Below, in pieces: positions 18,361 to 28,734 of a DNA stretch of 63,317 nt; the first letter of the stretch is position 1, and each line of letters starts with the position of its first letter. The stretch is from Bifidobacteriaceae bacterium (lineage in GTDB: Bacteria > Actinomycetota > Actinomycetes > Actinomycetales > Bifidobacteriaceae), in assembly GCA_022650895.1 (NCBI GenBank), contig JALCQC010000011.1, positions 1 to 63,317 of the forward strand, written 5' to 3'. The position numbers and the translations under genes are program-made. The notes below the pieces were generated by a model. The model made no database searches and was not told the origin of the DNA. It saw only the letters and a list, made by a program, of their open reading frames with translations.

Positions 18361-19526
18361 GCCAAGGCTCGATCCCAGCCTCCATCCCACTGCGTAACGA
18401 TCTGGTTGGGGAGGAGCCGTATGGCGCTCCCCAGCTGGACGTTCCCGTCCGCCTCAACGTGAATGAGAATCCCTATGCGCCGACGCAGGAAGTCATCGAT
18501 TCCATCGTCGAGCACGTGCGCCATGCTGCACCGGAATTGAATCGGTACCCCGACAGAGAGCACCTCACACTACGCGCAAAGCTGGCCGAATACTTGGCGA
18601 AGGAATCCAAGGCGCGTCTGCAACCGGAACAGCTGTGGGCGGCAAACGGCAGCAATGAGATCATGCTGCAGCTTTTCCAAGCGTTCGGTGGCCCAGGCCG
18701 CACTGCACTGGGATTTGCTCCGACCTATTCCATGTACCCGGAGTATGCACGTGACACCTTCACTACATGGACCACCATTCCGCGCAACGATGACTTCAGC
18801 CTGGACCTTCCGGCCGCACTGAAGGCAATCGAAGACATCAGGCCGGCAATCGTTTTGATCACGAGTCCGAACAATCCTACGGGGACCCCGCTCAACCCAG
18901 AGCAGGCACATGCCCTTCTGGACAAGTGCGCCACGGTGGGCGTCGAGGGAGCCGATGAGTCTGCGCATCCAGTGGTCGTGGTTGACGAAGCGTACATCGA
19001 ATTCCGCAATCCCGGCGTCGATTCCATGGCACCGCTAATTTCTCAGTACGACCATCTTGCCGTGAGCCGCACTCTGTCAAAGGCCTTCGCGTATGCGGGC
19101 GCGCGCGTTGGTTACCTCGCTGCCAGCACGGCGATCGTCGATTCGCTGCGCATCGTGCGCATGCCCTATCATCTCAGCGCTCTGACGCAGGCTGCCGCAC
19201 TGGCGGCTCTGGAGCATGCCGATACACAGCTTGCCCAGGTCGAGCACTTGAGAAACACGCGTAACGAAACGGCCGAATGGCTGAAACAGCAGACCTACCG
19301 GGGCGTTCCTCTCCAAGTCGCGGAATCACAGTCCAACTTCCTTCTTTTCGGTGGGTCGTTCGATGACCGACAGGCCATCTTCGACGGTCTGCTCAAACGT
19401 GGAATACTCATTCGCGTCGTTGGCCCCGAGGGATGGCTGCGCGTGTGCATGGGAACGGATGAGGAAATGACGGCATTTCGCAGTGGGCTGTTAGAAACAC
19501 TGCGTGAGGTAGAGTCCCGGAAGTAG
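18357..19526 (+). CDS. hisC: Histidinol-phosphate aminotransferase
   Basis: A PLP-dependent class II aminotransferase converting imidazole-acetol phosphate to histidinol phosphate. The N-terminus has the substrate strand VRLNVNENPYAP. The cofactor region shows NGSNEIMLQLFQAF, SPNNPTGTP and VVVDEAYIEF, and the PLP lysine is in SRTLSKAFAYAGARVGY (Lys242). Arg-containing C-terminal LRVCMGTDEEM fits the family. Length 389. ATGA overlap with hisD shows coupling. Confidence 0.95.
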   Translation: MSQGSIPASIPLRNDLVGEEPYGAPQLDVPVRLNVNENPYAPTQEVIDSIVEHVRHAAPELNRYPDREHLTLRAKLAEYLAKESKARLQPEQLWAANGSNEIMLQLFQAFGGPGRTALGFAPTYSMYPEYARDTFTTWTTIPRNDDFSLDLPAALKAIEDIRPAIVLITSPNNPTGTPLNPEQAHALLDKCATVGVEGADESAHPVVVVDEAYIEFRNPGVDSMAPLISQYDHLAVSRTLSKAFAYAGARVGYLAASTAIVDSLRIVRMPYHLSALTQAAALAALEHADTQLAQVEHLRNTRNETAEWLKQQTYRGVPLQVAESQSNFLLFGGSFDDRQAIFDGLLKRGILIRVVGPEGWLRVCMGTDEEMTAFRSGLLETLREVESRK

Positions 19527-19592
19527 GAAATGTCAGAGCGGTCGCCTATGGAGGGGACTGAGACTCGGACAAGCGAGCGGACGGAGGATGGA

Positions 19593-20192
19593 ATGGCCCG
19601 CAAGGCAACGATTACACGAACGACATCAGAGTCAAGCATCGAGCTGAGCCTCGATCTCGATGGGACGGGACAGACGAATATCGATACGTCAGTGCCGTTC
19701 TTCAACCATATGATGACGGCTCTGGGCAAGCACTCACTCATCGATCTTGACATCAAGGCGCACGGAGACACCGATATAGATGTGCATCACACCGTTGAGG
19801 ATGTCGCCATCGTCTTCGGGGAGGCCCTCAAACAGGCTCTGGGAGACAAGAAGCATCTTGTGCGGTTCGCCGACGCCACCGTCCCTCTCGATGAAGCGCT
19901 CGCCCGGGCCGTCGTCGATATTTCGGGACGTCCCTATGCGGTGTGCACAGGAGAACCGGAAGGCTTCGAGTACGCCATGATAGGTGGACATTTCACCGGA
20001 TCGCTGGTACGCCACGTCATGGAATCCATCGCGTTCCATGCGGACCTCTGCCTGCACATGACGGTGCTGGCGGGACGGGATCCTCACCACATCGCGGAAG
20101 CGGAGTTCAAGGCGCTCGCTCGCGCCCTGAGATACGCGATTGAACTCGATCCCCGGGTTTCTGGAATCCCGAGCACGAAGGGTGCACTGTGA
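19593..20192 (+). CDS. hisB: Imidazoleglycerol-phosphate dehydratase
   Basis: Dehydrates imidazole glycerol phosphate. The metal-binding repeats are clear: [32 protein letters not shown] and, in the second half, [25 protein letters not shown] plus [17 protein letters not shown]. This is the monofunctional enzyme (199 residues), with no histidinol-phosphatase domain. I chose ATG 19593, which has GGAGG upstream, over the frame opening at 19530, whose extra 21 residues are charged and not family-like. The stop overlaps the next gene by four bases (GTGA). Confidence 0.95.
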   Translation: MARKATITRTTSESSIELSLDLDGTGQTNIDTSVPFFNHMMTALGKHSLIDLDIKAHGDTDIDVHHTVEDVAIVFGEALKQALGDKKHLVRFADATVPLDEALARAVVDISGRPYAVCTGEPEGFEYAMIGGHFTGSLVRHVMESIAFHADLCLHMTVLAGRDPHHIAEAEFKALARALRYAIELDPRVSGIPSTKGAL

Positions 20193-20956
20193 GTTCTTCT
20201 GATACACCAGACGATACGTTCGACGAGAACAAAAAGAACGACGAGAACGATAAGAATATGGCGTCACCTTCAGGCGATTCGGCGCATGACACCTCTGATT
20301 CTTCTGGTTCTTCTGATTCCTCGGGAGCCTCTCACAATGACGACGAATTGAGTGATCAGGAAGTCGCCAAGGCTCTTGAAGGCTTTGAAGACGAGTTCAA
20401 GGATTTCGAGGAAAAGAACGATTTCTCAGGCCTCGATGACCTCAAGGACCTTGACCCCTTCGAATCGGAGCTTGAGGGGATACTGGGAGACAAGGCAAAG
20501 GCGGCGATGCTCATTACGCCACTTCAGCAGGCAGATCTGCTTTCCGCATTCTGTGTACTTGCTGACGTTTCCGCATATTGCATCGGTTCCGAAAAGGGAG
20601 CGGTCGCGATTCTGAAGAATCTCGAAGGCTCCTCGCCGGAGTCGGCAGCCAAGGACCTCACCACTGTCGTTTCAGGACTCAGCGTGGTCCTTGCTATTAA
20701 TAGAGCGGACAAACTCGAGGCGAAACTGTGGATCGACGGAAAGGCCGGCAGTGACTTCGCTCCGCCGATCCTGTTCATGCAGGTCGCTGATTTCGTTGAA
20801 GACTTCATGATTGGCAGTGCCAACCTCGACAGTTTGAAGGCCAATGGCTTCACGGTGACGGATTCCGGCGAAATGAGTAGGGGAGAGGCGTTAAAGATCA
20901 TTGCTTCCCACACCCGCTTCCATCCCGGACAGCAAGGAACGGGAATCGTAGAATAG
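20189..20956 (+). CDS. Acidic protein of unknown function embedded in the his operon
   Basis: I do not recognise the family. The first 60 residues are a disordered-looking run of Asp, Glu, Asn, Lys and Ser. The next segment is strongly acidic ([20 protein letters not shown]), and from about residue 95 there is a compact, apparently folded domain of about 160 residues ([47 protein letters not shown]). The GTG start overlaps the hisB stop by four bases and hisH begins 25 bases after it, so it is translated with histidine genes. No signal peptide or membrane helix is seen. It may only be co-expressed, or may be a partner of a his enzyme; sequence alone does not decide. Confidence 0.8.
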   Translation: MSSSDTPDDTFDENKKNDENDKNMASPSGDSAHDTSDSSGSSDSSGASHNDDELSDQEVAKALEGFEDEFKDFEEKNDFSGLDDLKDLDPFESELEGILGDKAKAAMLITPLQQADLLSAFCVLADVSAYCIGSEKGAVAILKNLEGSSPESAAKDLTTVVSGLSVVLAINRADKLEAKLWIDGKAGSDFAPPILFMQVADFVEDFMIGSANLDSLKANGFTVTDSGEMSRGEALKIIASHTRFHPGQQGTGIVE

Positions 20957-20981
20957 GAACGCGCCGAAGGAGGCGAGCAGT

Positions 20982-21635
20982 ATGGTTTCGGTGGTTGTTT
21001 TTGATTATGGCTTTGGCAACGTGCGTTCCATGGTCCGCGCACTGCAGACGGTGGGAGCCGAGGTGACGCTGACAGCGGATTACGGGCAGGCGCTCGAGGC
21101 CGACGGACTTGTCGTTCCCGGTGTGGGGGCGTTCAAGGCGTGCGTCGAAGGTCTCAAGACCGCCGGCGGTGACCGGGTCATCCGTGATCGTCTGCGTGAC
21201 TCCCGCCCGGTTCTGGGTGTGTGTGTCGGCCTCCAAGTGATGTATGAGTATGGAGTGGAAGGCGGTTCGCGGTCCGAGGGTCTTGGCCTCGCAGGTGGGA
21301 CGGTGGAGCGTCTGGACGCCGACGTGGTTCCGCACATGGGCTGGAACACCGTTGAGACACCCGAAGAGTCAATTCTTTTCCGTGGCGTCGAGGATGAACG
21401 CTTTTATTTCGTCCATTCCTATGCCGTCTCTCATCCGCATGACAGCGCGAAGAACGATTCCTCCAACCCACGTGCCGCCGAGCCCAATCGCATTGCGTGG
21501 TGCACGTACGGCAACTCCCGTTTCGTAGCGGCCTTCGAGCATGGAGCGCTGTTCGGCACCCAGTTCCACCCCGAAAAATCAGCGGAAGCCGGTCAAGCCC
21601 TTCTGCGCAATTGGATAGGAGTTCTCCATGACTGA
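20982..21635 (+). CDS. hisH: Imidazole glycerol phosphate synthase, glutaminase subunit
   Basis: The class I amidotransferase that feeds ammonia to HisF. Begins [14 protein letters not shown]. The nucleophile Cys81 is in [13 protein letters not shown], and the His196/Glu198 pair is in GTQFHPEKS; the oxyanion strand PGVGAF is at 46-51. 217 residues. The partner hisF is not in the window. GGAGG lies upstream of the ATG, and the gene overlaps priA by eight bases. Confidence 0.95.
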   Translation: MVSVVVFDYGFGNVRSMVRALQTVGAEVTLTADYGQALEADGLVVPGVGAFKACVEGLKTAGGDRVIRDRLRDSRPVLGVCVGLQVMYEYGVEGGSRSEGLGLAGGTVERLDADVVPHMGWNTVETPEESILFRGVEDERFYFVHSYAVSHPHDSAKNDSSNPRAAEPNRIAWCTYGNSRFVAAFEHGALFGTQFHPEKSAEAGQALLRNWIGVLHD

Positions 21636-22359
21636 ACCATTGACGCTGCTCCCCGCAGTGGACGTTCGTGACGGCAAGGCGGTGCGTCTCAAGCAAGGGG
21701 AATCGGGCTCGGAGACGGATTATGGCAGCCCGCTTGAGGCAGCATATGCGTGGGCCGATGCCGGGGCGCGATGGATTCATTTGGTGGACTTGGACGCTGC
21801 CTTTGGAACCGGAGACAACCGTGCGATTCTCCGAAAAATCACCGATCGTCTGGGAGACATGGTCCACATCGAGCTTTCGGGCGGAATCCGTGACGATGAC
21901 AGCATCAAATCGGCGCTCGATTCCGGGGCCAGCAGAGTCAACATCGGAACAGCGGCACTGGAGAATCCCGACTGGACGGCGTCCATGATCGGAATGTATG
22001 CCGACAAGGTTGCGGTGGGCTTGGATGTGCGTGGACACACTCTGGCTGCCCGTGGATGGGTCAAGGAGGGTGGAGATCTTTTAGAAACCATCGATTTTCT
22101 CAACACCGTCAACTGTGCGCGGTACGTGGTCACCGATGTGACGCGCGACGGCATGATGTCGGGGCCGAATCTTGAATTGTTACGCGAGGTCGCACAACAC
22201 ACCTCTGCAAAGGTCACCGCATCGGGCGGCATCTCATCCCTTAACGACTTGCGTGCCATCCGTACATTGGCGGATGAGGGTGTCGATTCGGCCATTTTGG
22301 GGAAGGCCTTGTACGCCCGTGCCTTTACCCTTCAGGAGGCCCTCGACGCCACGCAGTGA
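21628..22359 (+). CDS. priA: Phosphoribosyl isomerase A (HisA/TrpF bifunctional type)
   Basis: A TIM barrel that isomerises ProFAR in histidine synthesis and, in PriA proteins of Actinobacteria, also phosphoribosyl anthranilate in tryptophan synthesis. The first Asp is in [15 protein letters not shown] (Asp12), and the second-half acid lies in [10 protein letters not shown] (Asp170 or Asp174). Segments [25 protein letters not shown]-like ARGW and the phosphate-binding [13 protein letters not shown] match mycobacterial and streptomycete PriA closely from memory. The dual function is inferred from this resemblance; no separate trpF is in view. Confidence 0.9.
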   Translation: MTEPLTLLPAVDVRDGKAVRLKQGESGSETDYGSPLEAAYAWADAGARWIHLVDLDAAFGTGDNRAILRKITDRLGDMVHIELSGGIRDDDSIKSALDSGASRVNIGTAALENPDWTASMIGMYADKVAVGLDVRGHTLAARGWVKEGGDLLETIDFLNTVNCARYVVTDVTRDGMMSGPNLELLREVAQHTSAKVTASGGISSLNDLRAIRTLADEGVDSAILGKALYARAFTLQEALDATQ

Positions 22360-22491
22360 CGCCGGGAGCACAAGAGTGAACAGAGAGCAGAAGAGGGCAG
22401 TGGGAACCGCGAGCCGTTCGATTCGTGAATAAAATTCGAAACGACAGCCCACCTTCTGCAGAACGAAATAATCCCATGAGAGGATAGCCAT

Positions 22492-23829
22492 ATGGATAGG
22501 CAACAGGAATTCGCGTTGCGCACTGTTGAGGAACGCGATGTACGTTTTATTCGTCTCTGGTTCACCGATGTTTTGGGAATGCTCAAGTCGGTTGCCATTG
22601 CCCCCGCAGAGCTGGAGGCCGCCTTCGATGAGGGCCTTGGCTTTGACGGCTCTTCGATCGAGGGGTTGACGCGCGTTTCGGAAGACGACATGATCGTCAA
22701 ACCGGACCCTTCGACCTTCCAGATGCTTCCATGGCGCGGTGGGCCGCAAGGAACAGCTCGCATGTTCTGCGACATCCTCACCCCTGACGGGCAGCCCTCG
22801 TTGGGAGATCCCCGCTACATCATGAAGCGCACGCTTGCAAAGGCGAAGGAGAAGGGCTTCACCTTCTACGTTCATCCTGAGATTGAGTTCTACCTCTTCG
22901 AACAGCAGTCGGATTACTCGCAGCCACCAACCCCCATCGACTACGGTGGCTATTTCGACCACGTGCCCCGCAGCTCCGGCATGGATTTCCGGCGTGCATC
23001 GGTCAATATGCTGGAACAGATGGGCATCTCTGTGGAGTATTCGCACCACGAGGCGGGGCCTGGGCAGAACGAGATCGATCTGCGTTATGCGGATGCGCTG
23101 ACCACTGCGGACAACATCATGACCTTCCGCACAGTCGTCAAGGAAATCAGTTTGGAACGTGGCATTCAGGCGAGCTTCATGCCCAAGCCTCTGTCCCATG
23201 AACCGGGGTCCGGCATGCACACCCATCTCAGTCTTTTCGAGGGAGATTCCAACGCCTTCTACGAGGCTGGCGAGGAATTCAACATGTCCCAGACGGCTCG
23301 GCAGTTTGCTGCCGGAATTCTCAACCACGCCGCCGAGATCACCGCGGTGACCAATCAGTACGTGAACTCGTACAAGCGGCTGTGGGGAGGCGCCGAGGCG
23401 CCGAGCTACGTGTGCTGGGGCCACAACAACCGTTCCGCTCTCCTGCGCATCCCACAGTACAAGCCAGGCAAAGGCAATTCCGCCCGCATGGAGTTCAGGG
23501 CATTGGATCCTGTGGTGAATCCCTACCTCGCGTATTCCCTTCTGCTTGCGGCGGGTCTTGACGGCATAGAGCAGCAGATGGAGTTGGAGGAGCCCACCAG
23601 CGACGACGTTTGGGAACTCACCGACGCCGAGCGCCAGGCCATGGGCATCAAGCCACTTCCGGGTTCGCTCGATTCCGCGTTGCAGATCATGGAGAAATCA
23701 GATTTCGTTGCGGAGGTCTTGGGAGAGCACGTGTTCAGCTATTTCCTGCGCAACAAACGCCGCGAGTGGGAGGACTACCGCCTCCAGGTCACGCCTTACG
23801 AGCTGCTGCACTATCTGCCGAAGCTGTAA
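22492..23829 (+). CDS. glnA: Type I glutamine synthetase, GlnA2-like
   Basis: Makes glutamine from glutamate and ammonia. The N-terminus (DVRFIRLWFTDVLGMLKSVA, GFDGSSIEG), the metal and ATP strands (YVHPEIEFYLFE, GPGQNEIDLRYADAL, GSGMHTHLSLF) and the C-terminus (FFLRNK-type end, EDYRLQVTPYELLHYLPKL) resemble GlnA2 of mycobacteria. The Tyr-containing NLYDLP adenylylation motif of the GlnA1/beta type is absent; the position reads TSDDVWELTDAE. Length 445. Adenylylation control is therefore not expected. AGAGGA lies upstream of the ATG. Confidence 0.94.
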   Translation: MDRQQEFALRTVEERDVRFIRLWFTDVLGMLKSVAIAPAELEAAFDEGLGFDGSSIEGLTRVSEDDMIVKPDPSTFQMLPWRGGPQGTARMFCDILTPDGQPSLGDPRYIMKRTLAKAKEKGFTFYVHPEIEFYLFEQQSDYSQPPTPIDYGGYFDHVPRSSGMDFRRASVNMLEQMGISVEYSHHEAGPGQNEIDLRYADALTTADNIMTFRTVVKEISLERGIQASFMPKPLSHEPGSGMHTHLSLFEGDSNAFYEAGEEFNMSQTARQFAAGILNHAAEITAVTNQYVNSYKRLWGGAEAPSYVCWGHNNRSALLRIPQYKPGKGNSARMEFRALDPVVNPYLAYSLLLAAGLDGIEQQMELEEPTSDDVWELTDAERQAMGIKPLPGSLDSALQIMEKSDFVAEVLGEHVFSYFLRNKRREWEDYRLQVTPYELLHYLPKL

Positions 23830-23874
23830 GGCTCGTAAGGCCTGTAAGACTGGCCGAAGTAAAGCACCGCGTCG

Positions 23875-26800
23875 TCAGTTTTCTGCGAGTTTGCGCAACC
23901 TCTGAAGGCTCACCGGAATCTTCGTTCCGACTTCCTGGGCCCAGAGGGAGACGAGATATTCCTCATACATCCAGCGCAGCTCTGTGACAACTTTACGGCG
24001 CTCGTCTTTTGCGGGACTTGCCGGCAGGCGGTCGAGTTCCGCCTGTGCGGCATCGACGATTTCCTTGGCCTCGTGAGCCTTCCACGCCCACTGCACGTCT
24101 CGTGTCTTATCCGCCTTCGCCTTGCGCAGACGCACCTCATCGGCGGTGAGATAGCGACGCAGCTCGGGGAGATACTGCGGGGGAGTCGAGGCGATGAAAC
24201 CGGGATGCACCAAGGAAGCGACGTGTTCGCGGATGGATTGCAGCACGGCGAGTAGTGGCAATTGGGCCGTTCCCGACACCTCGTTTTCCACTTCACCGCT
24301 TTTTGCGAGCGTTGCAATGACATCTTTGGCGACGGCATACACCGTGTCCTCATAGACGTTCTCGTTGTAGCGGCAGGCCTGAGTGAGATCGGCGTCGGTG
24401 GCGAATTCATCGATGTGGGGAAGCAACCGCTTGACCGCCGCCATCTGCAGATCGTCTACCAATTTATCCTTCGAAGGGTACGGGGCCGACGCCAGAATCA
24501 AGGATTCTTTGCTGAGCCAGCGTGACGTGATGCGGGCTGTGGGGAGCTTCAACGCGTCGAGAGCCACCTTCCACAGCATGTCGCTGCGGGATTGCGAGGT
24601 GGCACCGGCCTTGTGGAGCAGCGTTGCCGATTTCACGGGTTTTCCGCTTTCCTTCGCTGCCTCTGCTCTTTGGCCCACGGCATGGCGTGCCGCCGCCACG
24701 GCCTTGTCCTCCAGCTGGTTCTGCAGTTCGATGAGCGAGTTGGAACGGGCGAGAATCTGAGGTTTTACAGATTTCTTGGAACGCTGGTTCCCCTCTTTTC
24801 CGTTTTTCCGGTGCGTCCGCTTGTCTCGGGGAGCGTCGGTCTCAACGGAAAAAGTGATGCGAAGATGATCGGGAAGACGCTTGAGCAAGGTGGCATCGAA
24901 GACGTCGGGGTGAAGCTGAGCGTTGCGTGTGGCGATGGCGGCTTTGATGAAGACATCGGTAAACGACTCGGTTTCCGCTCCCAGACGTTCAATTCCGGGG
25001 ACGGCCTCCACGTGTGCGTCGATCCACTCGCTAATGGCAACGGCCGTATCTGGAGCCGGCACGAACTGGACGCGCAGTTGTTTGGGCAGCGCTTTGATGA
25101 GGCCGAGGATCAGTTCGTCCCTGAATCCGGGGACAAGCCAGCTGAACTCTTTTTCGTTCAGTCGCATGAGATAGTGCAGGGGGATGTGAACGGTGATGCC
25201 GTCCTCATCGGCACCCGGCTCGTACACGTAGCTGAGTTTGAGATCGATGTCGTTGCCGTCGGTCCCCACCGTTTTCCATGTGCTGGGATAGTCGTCGAGG
25301 GAGGCGTGTCCCGCCTCATGAAGACGCGGAATCTCTCCGGGATCGAAGGTGAGAAGGTTCGGATTCGCGTCATGATTCTTTTTCCACCACGCCGCGAGTC
25401 CGGCCAGGGAGGTCGCCTCCGGGGGAAGCACGGAATCGTAGAACTGGAAGAGGTCCTCGTCATTGACCGATTCGGTGATGTGGCGCGTTCGTTGGGTGTC
25501 CTGCTGAGATTCTTCCAGAATGGCGCGGTTGGCATCGACGAAGTCGTCATAGCTGAAGCGTTGCGTGATATTGCCTTCGACCAGTCCTTGCCGAATCAGG
25601 AACTCACGCGCCTCGACGGGGTTGATGCGCCCCCACTGAACGGCTCTCTCCGAAACGATCGGCAGGCCATAGAGCAACACTTTTGCCTTCGCGACTGCCG
25701 AGCCGCGCGATGCTGACCAATGTGGCTCCGAGTACACGGTTTTCGTGAGATTGCCGGCAAGAGATTCTGCCCATGTGGGATCGATGCTCGCCGCCATGCG
25801 CGCCCAGAGTCGTGAGGTCTCCATGAGATCCGTCACCATCACCCACGGAGGAGTGGACTTCGCCACGCCGGAAGCGGGGAAAATCGCAAAGTGAGTGCCA
25901 CGTGCACCCTGATAGTCATTGTGCGATTGCTTCTTCGCCCGCTTAATGGCACGTGCGCGGGCAGGACCGCTCAGCCCGGCGAAGTCGGACGCCTTGGGTT
26001 CCCTGACCACTTGCATGCCGAGGTTGGAGAGCAACCCCGCAAGCATGGAGCGGTGGATGGACTCCGCATCCCACGTAGCGCACAGGGAGTGGGCGGCCTG
26101 TTGGTTCATCGGCAGCTGGCGGATGGCGAGGTCCTGACGCGACAGGGGTTCGGGCGTGCCAACGGTGAAATGCAGTTCATGGCACATCTGCACCAACTGG
26201 TGGAAGAGATCTCTCCACTGGCGGACTCTCATGAAATTGAAGAATTCCGCAGCGCAGCGACGGCGGAGGGCCGAATTGCTCAGCACTCCATCGGCTTGGA
26301 AAAAGGCGTCCCAGATGTTGAGAATCGTGAGGAAGTCAGAGGATTCATCGACGTATCTGTTGTGAATCGCATCGGCCTCGGCACGTTTTTCCTCCGGGCG
26401 CTCGCGTGGGTCCTGGAGACTGAGGAACGAGACGATGACGAGGATGGCCGCCAGGACATTCTTATTCGCCGTGCGGGAGGCCTCGATGATCATGCGTCCG
26501 AGGCGAACATCAATGGGCAGGCGCGACAGTTGGCGGCCGATGGTCGTCAGATTCATGCGCCCGCGGCTGCGTTTGATGGCGCCGAGTTCACTCAGCTCGT
26601 TGATGCCATCGGAAACGGAGCGTGTGTCAGGGGGATCGATGAAGCCGAAAGAGGTGACATCTTCGGCGGTGTGCGCCACTCCGACCGACAGCATGTGCAG
26701 GACCACGGCTCCCAGCGAGGTGCGCAGGATTTCCGGGTCGGTAAAGCGGGGGCGTGCCTCGTAGTCCTCCTGCGAATACAGACGGATGGCAATGCCGTCG

Positions 26801-27897
26801 GCCACACGACCCGTACGGCCCGCCCTCTGGTCCGCACTGGCCTGAGAGATGGCCTCGATGGGAAGACGCTGCACCTTTGCCGATTTCGAGTAGCGCGAGA
26901 TGCGTGCGGTTCCGGGGTCCACGACGTACCGGATTCCCGGGACAGTGAGGGAGGTCTCGGCCACGTTGGTGGCGATGATGATGCGCTGGTGGGAGTGGTT
27001 GTCGAAAACCCTGTGCTGTTCCTTGGAGGAGAGACGGGCGAAGAGCGGCAGGATCTCGATCGCATCGGGCCTGCGCATGTCGGAGGTGCGTGCGCCCAGA
27101 TGGGAGCGCAATGCCGCCTCGAACTCGTGGATGTCGCGTTCTCCCGCCGCGAAGACGAGAAGATCCCGGGCGCCACGCTCACGTTTGGACAGAGTCAGCA
27201 GCTCCATGCAGGCGCGTGCCACGGCTTGTGCGGGGTCCGAGAGGGTCTCATCGTCCGAGAAACCGGAGACGGGGCTCAGCGCGGGGGAGGAGCCAAGCGG
27301 CTCGTAGTAAATCGACACAGGATAGGTGCGGCCCGAAACCTCGATGACCGGAACCTTTCTGCGCAAGGCGTCCGAGAAATGCTTCTGGAACTTCTGAGAA
27401 TCGATGGTGGCGGAGGTGATGATGAGCTTCAGATCCCTGCGCGTCCTCAGGAGCTGCGTGAGGTAACCGAGGAGAAAGTCGATGTTGAGACTGCGCTCGT
27501 GCGCCTCGTCGATGACGATGGTGTCATAGGCGCTCAGATGCGGGTCACGCTGAATCTGGGCGAGGAGAATGCCGTCGGTGACCACGCGCAGACGCGTGTG
27601 AGAGGAGCTCTCATCCGTGAAGCGGACCTGGTAGCCCACCTCGTTACCCAGCTTCACCTGCATCTCCTGGCAGATACGTTCCGCCACGGTGCGTGCGGCG
27701 AGACGACGGGGTTGGGTGTGCACGATCTGTCTGCCGTGCGTTCCCCTGCCCATCTCCAGAAGCATCTTCGGGATTTGGGTGGTCTTTCCCGAGCCGGTTT
27801 GACCGCTGATGATAACGACCTGTGACGCCTTGACCGCGGCGACGATATCGTCTTTCGCGGCGGAAATCGGAAGTTCTGGTGGATAGACGAATTTCAT
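23875..27897 (-). CDS. hrpA: ATP-dependent RNA helicase HrpA
   Basis: A DEAH-box helicase of 1340 residues. P-loop SGQTGSGKTTQIPK near residue 31, DEAH at 130-133 within VIDEAHERS, SAT in IITSATIDS, and motif VI QRAGRTGRVADG. The helicase-associated domain and the long HrpA-specific C-terminal region (DUF3418-type, about 600 residues) follow. In enterobacteria HrpA rescues stalled ribosomes; the same is plausible here. Its ATG overlaps the stop of the RsmC-like gene by four bases (ATGA), so the two are translated together. It converges on glnA with only 45 bases between the stops. Confidence 0.95.
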   Translation of the reverse strand: MKFVYPPELPISAAKDDIVAAVKASQVVIISGQTGSGKTTQIPKMLLEMGRGTHGRQIVHTQPRRLAARTVAERICQEMQVKLGNEVGYQVRFTDESSSHTRLRVVTDGILLAQIQRDPHLSAYDTIVIDEAHERSLNIDFLLGYLTQLLRTRRDLKLIITSATIDSQKFQKHFSDALRRKVPVIEVSGRTYPVSIYYEPLGSSPALSPVSGFSDDETLSDPAQAVARACMELLTLSKRERGARDLLVFAAGERDIHEFEAALRSHLGARTSDMRRPDAIEILPLFARLSSKEQHRVFDNHSHQRIIIATNVAETSLTVPGIRYVVDPGTARISRYSKSAKVQRLPIEAISQASADQRAGRTGRVADGIAIRLYSQEDYEARPRFTDPEILRTSLGAVVLHMLSVGVAHTAEDVTSFGFIDPPDTRSVSDGINELSELGAIKRSRGRMNLTTIGRQLSRLPIDVRLGRMIIEASRTANKNVLAAILVIVSFLSLQDPRERPEEKRAEADAIHNRYVDESSDFLTILNIWDAFFQADGVLSNSALRRRCAAEFFNFMRVRQWRDLFHQLVQMCHELHFTVGTPEPLSRQDLAIRQLPMNQQAAHSLCATWDAESIHRSMLAGLLSNLGMQVVREPKASDFAGLSGPARARAIKRAKKQSHNDYQGARGTHFAIFPASGVAKSTPPWVMVTDLMETSRLWARMAASIDPTWAESLAGNLTKTVYSEPHWSASRGSAVAKAKVLLYGLPIVSERAVQWGRINPVEAREFLIRQGLVEGNITQRFSYDDFVDANRAILEESQQDTQRTRHITESVNDEDLFQFYDSVLPPEATSLAGLAAWWKKNHDANPNLLTFDPGEIPRLHEAGHASLDDYPSTWKTVGTDGNDIDLKLSYVYEPGADEDGITVHIPLHYLMRLNEKEFSWLVPGFRDELILGLIKALPKQLRVQFVPAPDTAVAISEWIDAHVEAVPGIERLGAETESFTDVFIKAAIATRNAQLHPDVFDATLLKRLPDHLRITFSVETDAPRDKRTHRKNGKEGNQRSKKSVKPQILARSNSLIELQNQLEDKAVAAARHAVGQRAEAAKESGKPVKSATLLHKAGATSQSRSDMLWKVALDALKLPTARITSRWLSKESLILASAPYPSKDKLVDDLQMAAVKRLLPHIDEFATDADLTQACRYNENVYEDTVYAVAKDVIATLAKSGEVENEVSGTAQLPLLAVLQSIREHVASLVHPGFIASTPPQYLPELRRYLTADEVRLRKAKADKTRDVQWAWKAHEAKEIVDAAQAELDRLPASPAKDERRKVVTELRWMYEEYLVSLWAQEVGTKIPVSLQRLRKLAEN

Positions 27898-28568
27898 TCG
27901 TTGACTGTTTCCTCTGTAATTCTCTGTGTGGAATGAGACGTGGAACGTGCTACCTCAATGATGCGGAATCCTTTGGAGATCGCGTAGCGACTGACGGCGA
28001 ACTCCGTGCCAAGGGTCTGCGAAAGCCAGGTGATGAGAGAGTCGGATCCCAGGTGCTTCTGGACGACGAGGTAGGCGCGTCCGCCCTCAGTGAGTCGGGG
28101 GATGTAGCTCATCAGCAGCTGATGAAGAGGCTCCTTACCGATGCGAATGGGGGGATTGGACCAGATGAGATCAAAGGACGTGGATTCCGGCAGCTCATGT
28201 TCAGTCACCGCCGAGACATTGGACAGCCCGTGTGCACTCGCGTTTCTGCGGGTGAGCTCCACCGCGCGGTCGTTCACATCCACCGCCCAGATCGTTGCCT
28301 GCGGGGATTCGAATCCCAGGGCAAGGGTGAGTGGTCCCCATCCACAGCCGAGGTCGAGGAATGTTCCTTCCCGAGGGGGAGTGGGGGCTTCCTTCAGCAG
28401 TACCGCAGTTCCCTTGTCGAGCCCTGCGGCCGAAAAGACGCCATTCGAGACTTCGACCTTCACGGTGTGGCCGCGCAGGTTGACGGTGAGGACGCGACGC
28501 CTGTCCTCGGAGTGCGGGGTCGCCGAAAAGTATTGTTCGCCTTGTTCGCCCTTTTGTGGTGATGACAT
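27894..28568 (-). CDS. RsmC-like class I SAM methyltransferase (16S rRNA guanine-N2 type)
   Basis: A 224-residue methyltransferase with the SAM loop FLDLGCGWGPLTLAL near residue 88, an acidic strand VDVNDRAVELTRRN, and the catalytic NPPIRIGK motif near 158, typical of exocyclic-amine N-methyltransferases such as RsmC and RlmG. The first 80 residues form a short N-terminal part, not the full duplicated domain of E. coli RsmC, so it is the single-domain (YbxB-like) form. It is translationally coupled to hrpA, which suits a shared role on ribosomes. Exact target not provable. Confidence 0.85.
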   Translation of the reverse strand: MSSPQKGEQGEQYFSATPHSEDRRRVLTVNLRGHTVKVEVSNGVFSAAGLDKGTAVLLKEAPTPPREGTFLDLGCGWGPLTLALGFESPQATIWAVDVNDRAVELTRRNASAHGLSNVSAVTEHELPESTSFDLIWSNPPIRIGKEPLHQLLMSYIPRLTEGGRAYLVVQKHLGSDSLITWLSQTLGTEFAVSRYAISKGFRIIEVARSTSHSTQRITEETVNE

Positions 28569-28734
28569 GGAACCCCCGTCTGGATAGCGCTGGATGGTGA
28601 CAGCTGTTGTGCATGATGGTGAGGTGCGCTCCTTGACGCCATCCGGTGAATCGCGGAAGGGCTACGTTCTCACGCCTATACTCGATGATAGTTGTGAGGC
28701 TGAAAAACTCAGGCTTAATTGAAGGATGGTGTGC

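Noticed and set aside
21178-22038. A 286-residue minus-strand frame opposite hisH and priA
   Set aside because: Antisense shadow spanning two genes with clear active-site motifs.
25891-27825. A 644-residue open frame on the plus strand opposite hrpA
   Set aside because: Antisense shadow of hrpA; no motif, no ribosome site, and the DEAH helicase motifs are on the other strand.
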